A model generated the notes under the pieces. It was not told where the DNA came from. It saw only the letters and a list, made by a program, of their open reading frames with translations, and did no database searches. A program made the position numbers and the translations under genes. Below, piece by piece: positions 27,012-34,295 of a DNA stretch of 64,000 bases; position 1 is the stretch's first letter; each line of letters begins with the position of its first letter. Origin of the DNA: Eubacteriales bacterium (GTDB lineage Bacteria > Bacillota > Clostridia > Lachnospirales > Lachnospiraceae); contig JAUNPS010000004.1 in NCBI GenBank assembly GCA_030536575.1, forward strand, positions 100,812 through 164,811, in the 5' to 3' direction.

Positions 27012-27301
27012 GAGGACTGTTTTTTGTTGAGCAGGTGCTGGAGTGGGGACTGGGTGTTTACCTGGTGGCGTATGAGGAGATTACAGAGAGTGAGTGGAGT
27101 TGGAAGAAGAAGGCAGCGAGCGTTTTATTTTTGCTCGTGTTTTGTGCCTTTACAGCACGAAATTTAAGCCTATACTTTTGCTCTACGATCGATATGGTAT
27201 TTCTTTCACTTATACTTTCAGCATATATTCGAATTATGTGGAAAGTACCCTGGATAACAGCATTCATATGTGAAAGTTTTTATAATATTACATGGGTTTA
27301 G
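27005..27301 (+). CDS. N-terminal membrane part of a GHKL sensor kinase, ended by an in-frame TAG
   Basis: A 98-codon frame beginning ATGGTGA inside the end of the response regulator gene. It contains about three hydrophobic segments, such as SVLFLLVFCAFTA and MVFLSLILSAYI, and then stops at TAG 27299-27301. The next codon is ATG in the same reading frame and opens the rest of the kinase. Together the two parts would give about 430 residues, the normal length of AgrC-type kinases with a six-helix sensor. I read this as one gene split by a single nonsense codon. Reinitiation at the adjacent ATG is possible but there is no good ribosome site. Confidence 0.8.
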   Translation: MVRGLFFVEQVLEWGLGVYLVAYEEITESEWSWKKKAASVLFLLVFCAFTARNLSLYFCSTIDMVFLSLILSAYIRIMWKVPWITAFICESFYNITWV

Positions 27302-28300
27302 ATGAGAATGTCATTTGTAATTCTTGAGGGATTACATAAAGATCAGACGTTCTATGAAGTGAACTATGGCGAACGGACGTGGGGAGAACTTATTTTTTGT
27401 TTTGCATTAATATCTATCTTGAGTGGCTTTGTATATCGCTACGGTCGGAAAATAGAATTATTTTTTAAGTGGGCAAGGCAGAAAAAGAGTGTCTTCTTAA
27501 CGGCTATTGTACTCGAAAACTTTATTGTTGTAGAGATTATGAGCTTTTCCAAAGATGAGCTTGATCGGCAGATATTGGGATTTAATTTTGCAATGCTGAT
27601 TTGTACAGGACTAGCTGTATTTAGTTTTTTAATTTATACACAGATGCAGGAGTTGAGAAAAGAAAATAGCATACTGGATATGAGACATGATGTACTTGAA
27701 AAACAATATGTGGGTTTGAAAAAGCAGTATGACTTGAAAAATAAACAGCTTCATGATCGAAAATATGAATTACAATATCTTTCCGAGTGTTTTACAGAAA
27801 AGAAATATGCAGAAGGAGCAGATTATATACGGAAATTGCAAGGCGAAGTAATGGTTCAGCAGAAAAGGCAAATCTGGACTGGTAATGGATTTGCTGATTT
27901 CCTTTTAGATACAGCAAAAGAACAGATGGATCGGAAGGGTATTAAAAATTTGTTTGATATTGCAGTACAGCAGATTCCAATAGAAATATCAGATTTTTGT
28001 ATACTCTTAGGGAATTTATTGGATAATGCTGTGGAAGCAGCAGAACAATGTGCAGCAGACCAACGTTGGATTCGGGTTGAACTGAAAAATATGAATCAAA
28101 TGCTGACGTTAATTATTGAAAATAGTTATGCTAACGAACCTATTTTAAAGAATGGCCGGTTTCTGTCCTCAAAGAAACATCCGGAAGGACATGGATGGGG
28201 AATTGAGAACGTAAAGAAAATTGTGGAGGAATCGGGAGGGTGGCATACATTTGAGTATAAAGACAAAAGATTTATCGCAACTATTGCGCTAAATGAATAA
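27302..28300 (+). CDS. C-terminal part of the split GHKL (AgrC-like) sensor kinase
   Basis: A 332-residue frame starting at the ATG directly after the TAG. Two or three further membrane helices (ELIFCFALISILSGF, AMLICTGLAVFSFLIY) lead into a coiled region. A likely phospho-acceptor His lies in QLHDRKYELQ (residue 151 here, about 250 in the joined frame). The ATP-binding GHKL domain shows the N-box LLGNLLDNAVEAAEQC and the glycine motif GHGWGIENVKK. The catalytic half is complete, so only the sensor region is affected by the stop. The sequence is more AT-rich than the neighbouring sugar operons, consistent with acquisition. In function it would phosphorylate the LytTR regulator. Confidence 0.85.
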   Translation: MRMSFVILEGLHKDQTFYEVNYGERTWGELIFCFALISILSGFVYRYGRKIELFFKWARQKKSVFLTAIVLENFIVVEIMSFSKDELDRQILGFNFAMLICTGLAVFSFLIYTQMQELRKENSILDMRHDVLEKQYVGLKKQYDLKNKQLHDRKYELQYLSECFTEKKYAEGADYIRKLQGEVMVQQKRQIWTGNGFADFLLDTAKEQMDRKGIKNLFDIAVQQIPIEISDFCILLGNLLDNAVEAAEQCAADQRWIRVELKNMNQMLTLIIENSYANEPILKNGRFLSSKKHPEGHGWGIENVKKIVEESGGWHTFEYKDKRFIATIALNE

Positions 28301-28323
28301 GAGTAAGAAAGGAAGAATGATGC

Positions 28324-28464
28324 ATGGAGAAAGAACTTTGTGTAGCAGGGGATATTCTGCAGGAAGTAAAAGAGAGTGAACGTGGGTTCAAGGAAAATGG
28401 AGAAGATATTTCAACATATTCTTCAACGTGCGGTGGTTTTATTTCGCTTATTTGCTGCTATTAA
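28324..28464 (+). CDS. Class II lanthipeptide precursor (LanA)
   Basis: A 46-residue peptide not usually called because of its size. ATG 28324 has AAGGAAG at 28309-28315, 8 bases upstream. The leader (about residues 1-28) is acidic and contains DILQEVKESER, matching the LLEEVQEDEL-type leader motif of lacticin-481-group precursors. The core STYSSTCGGFISLICCY (residues 30-46) has six Ser/Thr and three Cys (36, 44, 45) and ends in Cys-Cys-Tyr, suitable for up to three thioether rings. It lies directly before a LanM gene and after a sensor pair. Odd points are a Cys in the leader (residue 6) and no clear double-Gly cleavage site. The leader/core border is inferred. Confidence 0.85.
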   Translation: MEKELCVAGDILQEVKESERGFKENGEDISTYSSTCGGFISLICCY

Positions 28465-28475
28465 GAAAAACATTG

Positions 28476-28515
28476 AAAATGCTGTCTGATCCGGAAACGG
28501 CGGACAGCATTTTTT
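28476..28515 (+). terminator. Attenuator-like terminator between lanA and lanM
   Basis: AAAATGCTGTC (28476-28486) pairs with GACAGCATTTT (28503-28513). Within the loop CCG-GAAA-CGG (28491-28500) makes a second short stem with a GNRA tetraloop. Six T residues follow. Position and strength suit partial termination that keeps lanA mRNA well above lanM mRNA. Confidence 0.85.
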
Positions 28516-28542
28516 CTATCATTTGAACGGGAGCCGATGATT

Positions 28543-31449
28543 ATGGATTTTTGGAAAGACCTTTTAGGGGAAACGCTGGCCGCGGAAGAGATTTCTGTTT
28601 TGGATAGCGATTTAAAGATGCGGGCGGATGTTTGTGAGATAAAGGGTATCTTTAACAGCATTACGCAGGAAGAAGTGGAGCGAGAAAAAGAAGAACTGGA
28701 AAGTATCGTTGGCGAGGCTACTTTCGGGAATTTTTTTGATCCGTTTCTTTTGGCGGCGGTGGAGTATGGGAAAAGGCGGTCGGTTGTTTCCTTTGTAAAA
28801 AAGAATGTTTTTCGGCAAATTTATGGGATGCCGCTTCGGACGCTGGTGTATGAACAGCATATGGAAGATGTGCAGGGGAATTTGGCTGGCGGCGATTCAA
28901 AGGAAAAATATCAGGATTTTGAGGCGCGTTTGGGGCAGATTGCGTATGTCAGAGGGCTTTGCGAAAAGTATCCGGAGATGTTTCGGCTGATTCTGCTGAA
29001 ATGCGTGGAGATTGTTCAATATATTGGGGAAATCCTGCGGGAGTTTTTGGAGGACAAGCGGGAAATTGAAGGAAAACTTTGCGAGGGCGTAAGTTTCCGA
29101 GAGATTAAAAATCTGGAACTTGGATTGTCTGATACGCATTGTGCCGGAAAAACGACCGTGAAAATAGATCTTGATAATGGGATGAGCATTATTTATAAAC
29201 CGCATGGTTTGCAGAAAGAAAACAGCTATCAGAAAGCATATGCCTGGCTGTGCAAAAAGGCGGACAAAGAAACCTGTGACCTTCCGATGCTTGACAAGAA
29301 AAGCTATGGCTGGGAGCGGTTTTTAGAGAAGGCGGCGTGCAAAAATGAAAGGGAAGTGGAACGATATTTCTATCGGATTGGCGTGCATCTTTTCTTGTGC
29401 AGGTTGTTGGGAGCGTCTGACATTCACAGGGAAAATATTTTGGCGGTTGGGGAATTTCCGGTTTTCCTGGATGCGGAGACGATACCGGGAGTAGAAAAGT
29501 CGGAGGAAGCGGACAGTGCGGAGCAGAAAATTTCGCGGTATGCGATGGATTCCGTGATGCCTTGTGGAATTTTGCCGGTTTTTCTGTGGGGGCAGGGTGA
29601 GGGCGTAAACCTGAGTGTTCTGAGCGAGGAAGAGCGGCAGGAAACACCGATGAAAATGCCTGTAATCATAAATGATAAAACCTCTGATATGAAGGTTGTT
29701 TATCAGACGAAGTGGCTTGGGGCCGCGGAGAGTATGCCGGTGTTGGAAGGGAAAAAGATTCGCATTGCAGATTATACCGAAATGATTTGCAAGGGATTTG
29801 CGGAAGCTTATCAGAATGGAATGAAGGACAGGGAGGGCCTGATGCGGCCGTTCCGGGAAATTGATGACCTTGATACGAGGTATCTGTTTCGGCATACACA
29901 ACAGTATGATATGTTTTTGTCGAGCTCTTTTCATCCGGCGTTTTTGACGGATACGGGGAAGAGAAAGCGGTTTTTGCAGGTTTTGAAGAAGGGGGAGAGC
30001 CAGGCGGAGAATCCAGCGGTGGAATATGAAATTCGGGAATTGTTAAATATGGATATTCCATTGTTCTCGCTGTCAAAAGAGGAGATTTTGAAAAATTCGG
30101 ACGGGGAAGAAATTGGAGAGCTGGAGAAGAAAAACAGGATTGCGGTTTGGAAGAGAATTGAAGGGCTGAGCGAGGAGGATTTACGGAGGCAGGTCGGATT
30201 TATTAAGGCGACGGTGGAGGCTTATTCGCATTGCCCGATTGAAGTTAAGGCGAAGGAATCTCAGAAGGGCAGTCGGGAGGAAGCAGTCAGGGCGGAGCTT
30301 CGGGAGATTGCGGAGCTGATTTGCAGACAGGCGGTCTGGTGCGGGGAAGATGTGAATTGGTTATCGATCCGGTTTTTAGGGAAAAGGCAATGGAGATGGG
30401 AGCCGTTGGAAATGTCTTTGTATGACGGACTTTCGGGGATTACTGTTTTTCTGGCGCTTGTGAAGGAGGTTTTTCCGGAGGAGAAGTATCAGAAGTTGTT
30501 TTCAGCGGTTGAGAAAAAATTGCTTCAATATACGGACCGGGTGCTGGCGGGCGGCGAGGAGCCGAAGTCGGCGCAGACGGGCGCATTTTTAGGAGAAAGT
30601 TCGATTGTTTATGCATATTTGCTTTTGCGTGAGATTACGGGGGAGCGGAAGTATCTGGAATATGCGAAAAGGCATGCCGTGATTGTGGGAAGGTTGATGC
30701 CGCAGGATACGAAAAGGGATTTTCTGGTGGGGAATGCGGGGGCGATTTGGGTTCTGTGCAGGTTGTACCGGGAGACGGGGGAGGAGTGTTATCGGGAGAT
30801 TGCGGTTAAAGCGGGAGATGCGCTTTTGAGTCAGGCTGAGGAGCAGGAGACGGGAATTGGATGGAAAGCGGCAGGTGAGAAGGCGCCGTTAGCGGGGATG
30901 GCTCACGGAAACAGCGGGTTTCTTAGGGCGTATGCGGCGCTTTTGAAGGAGACAGGGAATGGAAAGTATGTGGAGGTGATCCGGAAGGTTCTGGAATATG
31001 AGGATTCGTTGTATTCGGAGGAGCTGGAGAATTGGAGGGATGTTCGGAAGGATACGCCGGGGGAATATATGAATGCGTGGTGTAATGGGGCGCCGGGGAT
31101 TTTGGTGGCGCGGATGGAATTGCGGGAGCTGGAGGAATTTCGGAAGGATGAAATGGTGGAACGGGATTTGGTGAGGGCTGGAAATGCGGTGATGGGGCAG
31201 GAACCGGGGATGCAGACGTGTATTTGCCATGGGGCGGCGGGGAATTACTGGATTGCGCGGGAGTTTGTGTGGAGGAGTGGAAGTGGGGAGTGGAAGGAGA
31301 GACTTGGGGAGATAATGGATGGGCTGCTGGGAGCGGCGAAAGAGGAGAGGGTGAGGTTTCCGGAGGGGAGATATATGTGGGGGATGATGAATGGATTGGC
31401 GGGGGTTGGGGTGGTTTTGTGTGGGATTGTTTTGGGGGACAAAGGATGA
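28543..31449 (+). CDS. Class II lanthipeptide synthetase LanM
   Basis: A 968-residue bifunctional enzyme that dehydrates Ser/Thr of the precursor and forms lanthionine rings. ATG 28543 is preferred over 28537 because GGGAG is then 9 bases away. The dehydratase half (about residues 100-560) shows the LanM motifs GLSDTHCAGKTTVKI, IIYKPHG and DIHRENILAVGEFPVFLDAET. The LanC-like cyclase half shows YDGLSGITVFLALV, GMAHGNSGF, then zinc ligands Cys847 in WCNGAPG and Cys895-His896 in CHGAAG. All key positions look intact and the length is normal. The 3' half of the gene is extremely rich in G on the coding strand. It probably modifies the peptide encoded at 28324. Confidence 0.95.
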   Translation: MDFWKDLLGETLAAEEISVLDSDLKMRADVCEIKGIFNSITQEEVEREKEELESIVGEATFGNFFDPFLLAAVEYGKRRSVVSFVKKNVFRQIYGMPLRTLVYEQHMEDVQGNLAGGDSKEKYQDFEARLGQIAYVRGLCEKYPEMFRLILLKCVEIVQYIGEILREFLEDKREIEGKLCEGVSFREIKNLELGLSDTHCAGKTTVKIDLDNGMSIIYKPHGLQKENSYQKAYAWLCKKADKETCDLPMLDKKSYGWERFLEKAACKNEREVERYFYRIGVHLFLCRLLGASDIHRENILAVGEFPVFLDAETIPGVEKSEEADSAEQKISRYAMDSVMPCGILPVFLWGQGEGVNLSVLSEEERQETPMKMPVIINDKTSDMKVVYQTKWLGAAESMPVLEGKKIRIADYTEMICKGFAEAYQNGMKDREGLMRPFREIDDLDTRYLFRHTQQYDMFLSSSFHPAFLTDTGKRKRFLQVLKKGESQAENPAVEYEIRELLNMDIPLFSLSKEEILKNSDGEEIGELEKKNRIAVWKRIEGLSEEDLRRQVGFIKATVEAYSHCPIEVKAKESQKGSREEAVRAELREIAELICRQAVWCGEDVNWLSIRFLGKRQWRWEPLEMSLYDGLSGITVFLALVKEVFPEEKYQKLFSAVEKKLLQYTDRVLAGGEEPKSAQTGAFLGESSIVYAYLLLREITGERKYLEYAKRHAVIVGRLMPQDTKRDFLVGNAGAIWVLCRLYRETGEECYREIAVKAGDALLSQAEEQETGIGWKAAGEKAPLAGMAHGNSGFLRAYAALLKETGNGKYVEVIRKVLEYEDSLYSEELENWRDVRKDTPGEYMNAWCNGAPGILVARMELRELEEFRKDEMVERDLVRAGNAVMGQEPGMQTCICHGAAGNYWIAREFVWRSGSGEWKERLGEIMDGLLGAAKEERVRFPEGRYMWGMMNGLAGVGVVLCGIVLGDKG

Positions 31450-31479
31450 AAATAGAAAGAAGGCGGGAGGTGTGATGGG

Positions 31480-32145
31480 ATGTGGAAGGGTTGGAAAATT
31501 GCAGGGGCGGCGATTTGTCTGGTGGGGAGCGGGATGGCTGCTTCGGCGGAAAAGAATGTGGAATTTCGGGAGCCGGTTGTTTGTGTGGAAAGACAGGATG
31601 GGGTTTTGAAGGGGGAGATTGATGCGCTTTTGAAGAAGGGCGGTGTTCCATATGTTCCGGAGGAGGGGTATCCAGTGACGGTTTCGGGGATGGAGCGTGT
31701 GAATATTCAGCCGGAGTTTATGGATGAGGATGGATATGTGTTTTATTTTCAGGAGGAAATGATTGAGGAGGATGGGTATACGCTTTACACGGTAGAAAAG
31801 GATTATCGGGATTTTCAGGTGCTGGCGGAGGTGGTTACGCGGAGTTGGGAGGATGCGGAACGGGTTGTGGGGGTTCGGGTGGAGCTGAAGGATGGGACAG
31901 AGGACGTGCATATTGAGACGCCGACGGTGACGTTTGGGGAAGGGGAGGATGTTTTGGCGATGACGTGTGCGTATCGTTTGTGTGTTGCGGGGGATGGGAG
32001 TGAGGAGTTGGAGGCCAGAAATTTCCGGTATGATGAGGAAAAAGGGGAATGGAGCCGATTGGAGTATGTGCATGGGTATTATCTTTCGGAGTATGGGGAA
32101 AAGAATGAGGAAAAAACAAAAAGAGGACAAAATTTGACAAAATGA
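31480..32145 (+). CDS. Unknown exported protein of the lanthipeptide locus
   Basis: A 221-residue protein that I do not recognise. ATG 31480 follows GGGAGGTG by 7 bases and sits 30 bases after lanM, so it is likely in the same transcript. A signal peptide (WKIAGAAICLVGSGMAASA) ends near residue 23. The mature part is acidic and rich in Tyr, Val and Glu, with a GKVxx-free beta-like pattern and no Cys cluster or membrane helix. Gly codons are mostly GGG/GGA as in the end of lanM. Possible roles are immunity, leader processing aid or an unrelated secreted factor; none is shown by sequence. A promoter for the downstream small RNA begins inside its last codons. Confidence 0.7.
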   Translation: MWKGWKIAGAAICLVGSGMAASAEKNVEFREPVVCVERQDGVLKGEIDALLKKGGVPYVPEEGYPVTVSGMERVNIQPEFMDEDGYVFYFQEEMIEEDGYTLYTVEKDYRDFQVLAEVVTRSWEDAERVVGVRVELKDGTEDVHIETPTVTFGEGEDVLAMTCAYRLCVAGDGSEELEARNFRYDEEKGEWSRLEYVHGYYLSEYGEKNEEKTKRGQNLTK

Positions 32146-32169
32146 GGTCTGGATGGAATAATGGGAAAA

Positions 32170-32307
32170 AAGGTGTATAATGAAGGTGTCCCAGTTATTG
32201 GGGATCAGTATAGCGGGCCATGAGAGTCACCTGCCCGTGTGGAACGCTTGCTGATAAATTGGAAAGGCTGCGCATGTCCCTCCGAAACAGAGCGCAGTCT
32301 TTTTTTG
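32170..32307 (+). ncRNA. Candidate orphan small RNA with own promoter and terminator
   Basis: A promoter TTGACA (32134-32139), 17 bases, AATAAT (32157-32162), with an alternative -10 TATAAT at 32176-32181, is followed by about 110-135 bases without a credible gene. The segment can form small stems TCCC/GGGGA (near 32190-32205) and CGGGC/GCCCG (near 32214-32237). It ends in a strong terminator, AGGCTGCGC (32265-32273) with GCGCAGTCT (32292-32300) and seven T residues. It matches no riboswitch or housekeeping RNA consensus I know. The exact 5' end is uncertain. Confidence 0.55.
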
Positions 32308-32571
32308 TCGTGATAAGATCGCCAAACATCGGAATAAAATTTCGTCAAACATCGGAATAGGTTTATGCCAAATATGGAAAAGAGCGAGAAGGTGTCAGAA
32401 AATGATGCCTTTTTCTTTTGGACAAAATTTTAAAATGCTTCTAAACAAATGTCTAATACAAAGATAAAGGAAAGGGAAAATCATGCGACAGGCGGTGAGT
32501 GCTGTTTTTGAACCATTTCGATAGAATAGAAATAGAAAAAGTGATTGCATCACAGAAGAAAGGAGATTTTT
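32308..32571 (+). promoter_or_regulatory. Upstream region of the esterase locus with a promoter-like element shared with 37468
   Basis: A 264-base gap without a gene. GATAGAATAGAAATAGAAAA at 32520-32539 contains TAGAAT as a likely -10 and is nearly repeated at 37468, before the importer of the same locus. No good -35 is visible, which suggests an activator. The CATCGGAATA-type phrase occurs twice (around 32326 and 32350) as a short direct repeat. Confidence 0.5.
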
Positions 32572-34263
32572 ATGAAAAAGAGAGTAAAAGCGCTGGCATG
32601 TTTGCTGGCAGCATCCATGCTGGCGGTGCCGACTGCCGCCTATGCCGGTTTTGAGACAGAGGTTACATATGTCGGTACGGACGGACCAGTTGTTGCAACG
32701 ACAGGCGGGGATGTGCTGGGGTACAAAGTGGACGGCACATACCGTTTCCTGGGTATTCCTTATGCAACCGCGGGGCGCTTTGAAGAGCCGCAGCCCATCT
32801 CCTGGGAGAATACTTATTATGCGCTGACTTATGGTACGGTTTGCCCAGTTGACAGTATTGATTCAATTAATTTTACAGAATTTGTGACGCCTTCAGCGGT
32901 AACAAACCAACTGTACAATGAAGATTGCCAGAATTTGAATATCTGGACAAACTCTGTTGACAGCAGTGCAAAAAAACCAGTTATTGTCTGGCTGCATGGC
33001 GGCGGCTTTTCCAATGGATCATCCACAGAACTGAAATACTATGATGGAGAGAATCTGGCTAAGGAAGGCGATGTGGTATTTGTTTCAATTAACCACCGTC
33101 TGAATATGCTTGGCTTTTTGGATTTGTCCGAATATGGCGAGGAATATGCAAATTCCGGAAATCTGGGTACAATGGATATGGTAGCCGCCCTGCAGTGGGT
33201 ACATGACAATATTGAACAGTTTGGCGGAGATCCCGACAATGTAACAATTATCGGTCAGTCGGGCGGCGGAGCGAAAGTTACCACACTCTGTGCCCTTCCG
33301 GCTGCACAGGGACTTTTCCAAAAAGCGATTGTGGAATCCACTGCTCATGATGATTACGCAGAGGGCAACAATCAGGAGACCGCCCGTGAAGTAGCCGCTT
33401 TGACAATGGAAAATCTGGGCGTTACGACGGTAGAAGAACTCCAGAATGTGGAGTATGCAAAGCTGATTGCAGCCGGCAGCGAAGCGATCGCTGCTGTAAA
33501 AGAGGAAGGCTCCTCCTATAACTGGGGACCTGTGGTGGATGGCAGTTATTATCCGGAACGGAGTCTTGTGGACGGCGAATTCAGTGAGTATGGAAAAGAT
33601 ATCACGATGATCGTCGCTTCTGTTCTGGGAGAAATGTCCGGAAACAGTATCCAGCTTAGTAAGGGACTGGGCATGCCTGAGATGTGGCAGGGCTCGTCGC
33701 TGAGTGAAGAAGAAGCGCTTGCAAAACTGGAGGAAACCTATGGGGAACAGGCACAGGCAATCGCGGACGCATTCCTTGCCGCTTACCCGGATCACGAACT
33801 GGGTGACGCTCTGTGGGTAGACACGACTTTTCTGGAAAAATCCACGGAGATTGTGGAGGCAAAGGCAAAACAGACGGAGGAAGGCGGAGCAAAGGTATAT
33901 CAGTACGTATTTGCGCAGGATTATGCCTGCTTCGGCGGCGTTACACCGTCTCATTGTGCAGAGATTCCTTACTGGACCCATAATGTAGAAATGATTCCTG
34001 AATTAACTTATGACAGGGATGAGGCTTATGCACTGGAGGGGATACTGAGCACAGCCTATGTCAATTTCGCCTATACAGGGGACCCGTCCCAGGATGGGCT
34101 TGAATGGCAGAATTATACTCTTGAAGAACCGGCTCTGATGGTCTTTGATACAAACAGCCATCTGACAAGTACGGAAGTTTATAATCTGTGCGATTTGATG
34201 ACCGGTGCGGGAGCGTTGACTACAGATGAATCAAAGGCTGCTATTAGTAACGCGGCTGACTGA
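32572..34263 (+). CDS. Secreted type-B carboxylesterase (first copy)
   Basis: A 563-residue exported alpha/beta hydrolase of the carboxylesterase/PnbA family, hydrolysing carboxylic esters outside the membrane. ATG 32572 follows AAAGGAG. The signal peptide MKKRVKALACLLAASMLAV ends at AYA-GF. The oxyanion hole is LHGGGFSNGSS, nucleophile Ser230 lies in GQSGGGA, and the catalytic His is probably in SHCAEIPYW. The N-terminal FLGIPYATAGRFEEP stretch is the standard family opening. A close paralogue lies at 44708 in the same locus, which suggests different acyl specificities or tandem acquisition. The natural substrate is unknown. Confidence 0.92.
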   Translation: MKKRVKALACLLAASMLAVPTAAYAGFETEVTYVGTDGPVVATTGGDVLGYKVDGTYRFLGIPYATAGRFEEPQPISWENTYYALTYGTVCPVDSIDSINFTEFVTPSAVTNQLYNEDCQNLNIWTNSVDSSAKKPVIVWLHGGGFSNGSSTELKYYDGENLAKEGDVVFVSINHRLNMLGFLDLSEYGEEYANSGNLGTMDMVAALQWVHDNIEQFGGDPDNVTIIGQSGGGAKVTTLCALPAAQGLFQKAIVESTAHDDYAEGNNQETAREVAALTMENLGVTTVEELQNVEYAKLIAAGSEAIAAVKEEGSSYNWGPVVDGSYYPERSLVDGEFSEYGKDITMIVASVLGEMSGNSIQLSKGLGMPEMWQGSSLSEEEALAKLEETYGEQAQAIADAFLAAYPDHELGDALWVDTTFLEKSTEIVEAKAKQTEEGGAKVYQYVFAQDYACFGGVTPSHCAEIPYWTHNVEMIPELTYDRDEAYALEGILSTAYVNFAYTGDPSQDGLEWQNYTLEEPALMVFDTNSHLTSTEVYNLCDLMTGAGALTTDESKAAISNAAD

Positions 34264-34295
34264 TCGAAGGAATTGAGAAAGGAATGGAATATTGT

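Noticed and set aside
27299-27301. TAG as a pyrrolysine or other recoded codon
   Set aside because: The protein is a sensor kinase, TAG is used as a normal terminator elsewhere (for example after the GH2 gene at 5852), and no supporting tRNA or insertion element is visible in the window.
28324-28464. The small peptide as an AgrD-type thiolactone precursor
   Set aside because: There is no agrB gene, the C-terminus is not the acidic AgrD recognition tail, and a LanM gene follows directly.
30889-32130. A 413-codon antisense frame opposite lanM and the exported-protein gene
   Set aside because: The translation is a Pro/His/Arg/Ile-rich shadow caused by the C-poor coding strand; lanM on the other strand has full family motifs.
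32220-32245. B12-box-like words AGTC and ACCTGCCCG
   Set aside because: The rest of the cobalamin riboswitch core is missing and the RNA is too short; a free-standing terminator follows and no cobalamin gene is downstream.
32180-32254. A 24-codon frame inside the candidate small RNA (starting MKVSQLLGIS)
   Set aside because: Its ATG overlaps the -10 sequence and has no ribosome site, so it could only be translated as a leaderless message; kept as part of the RNA only.
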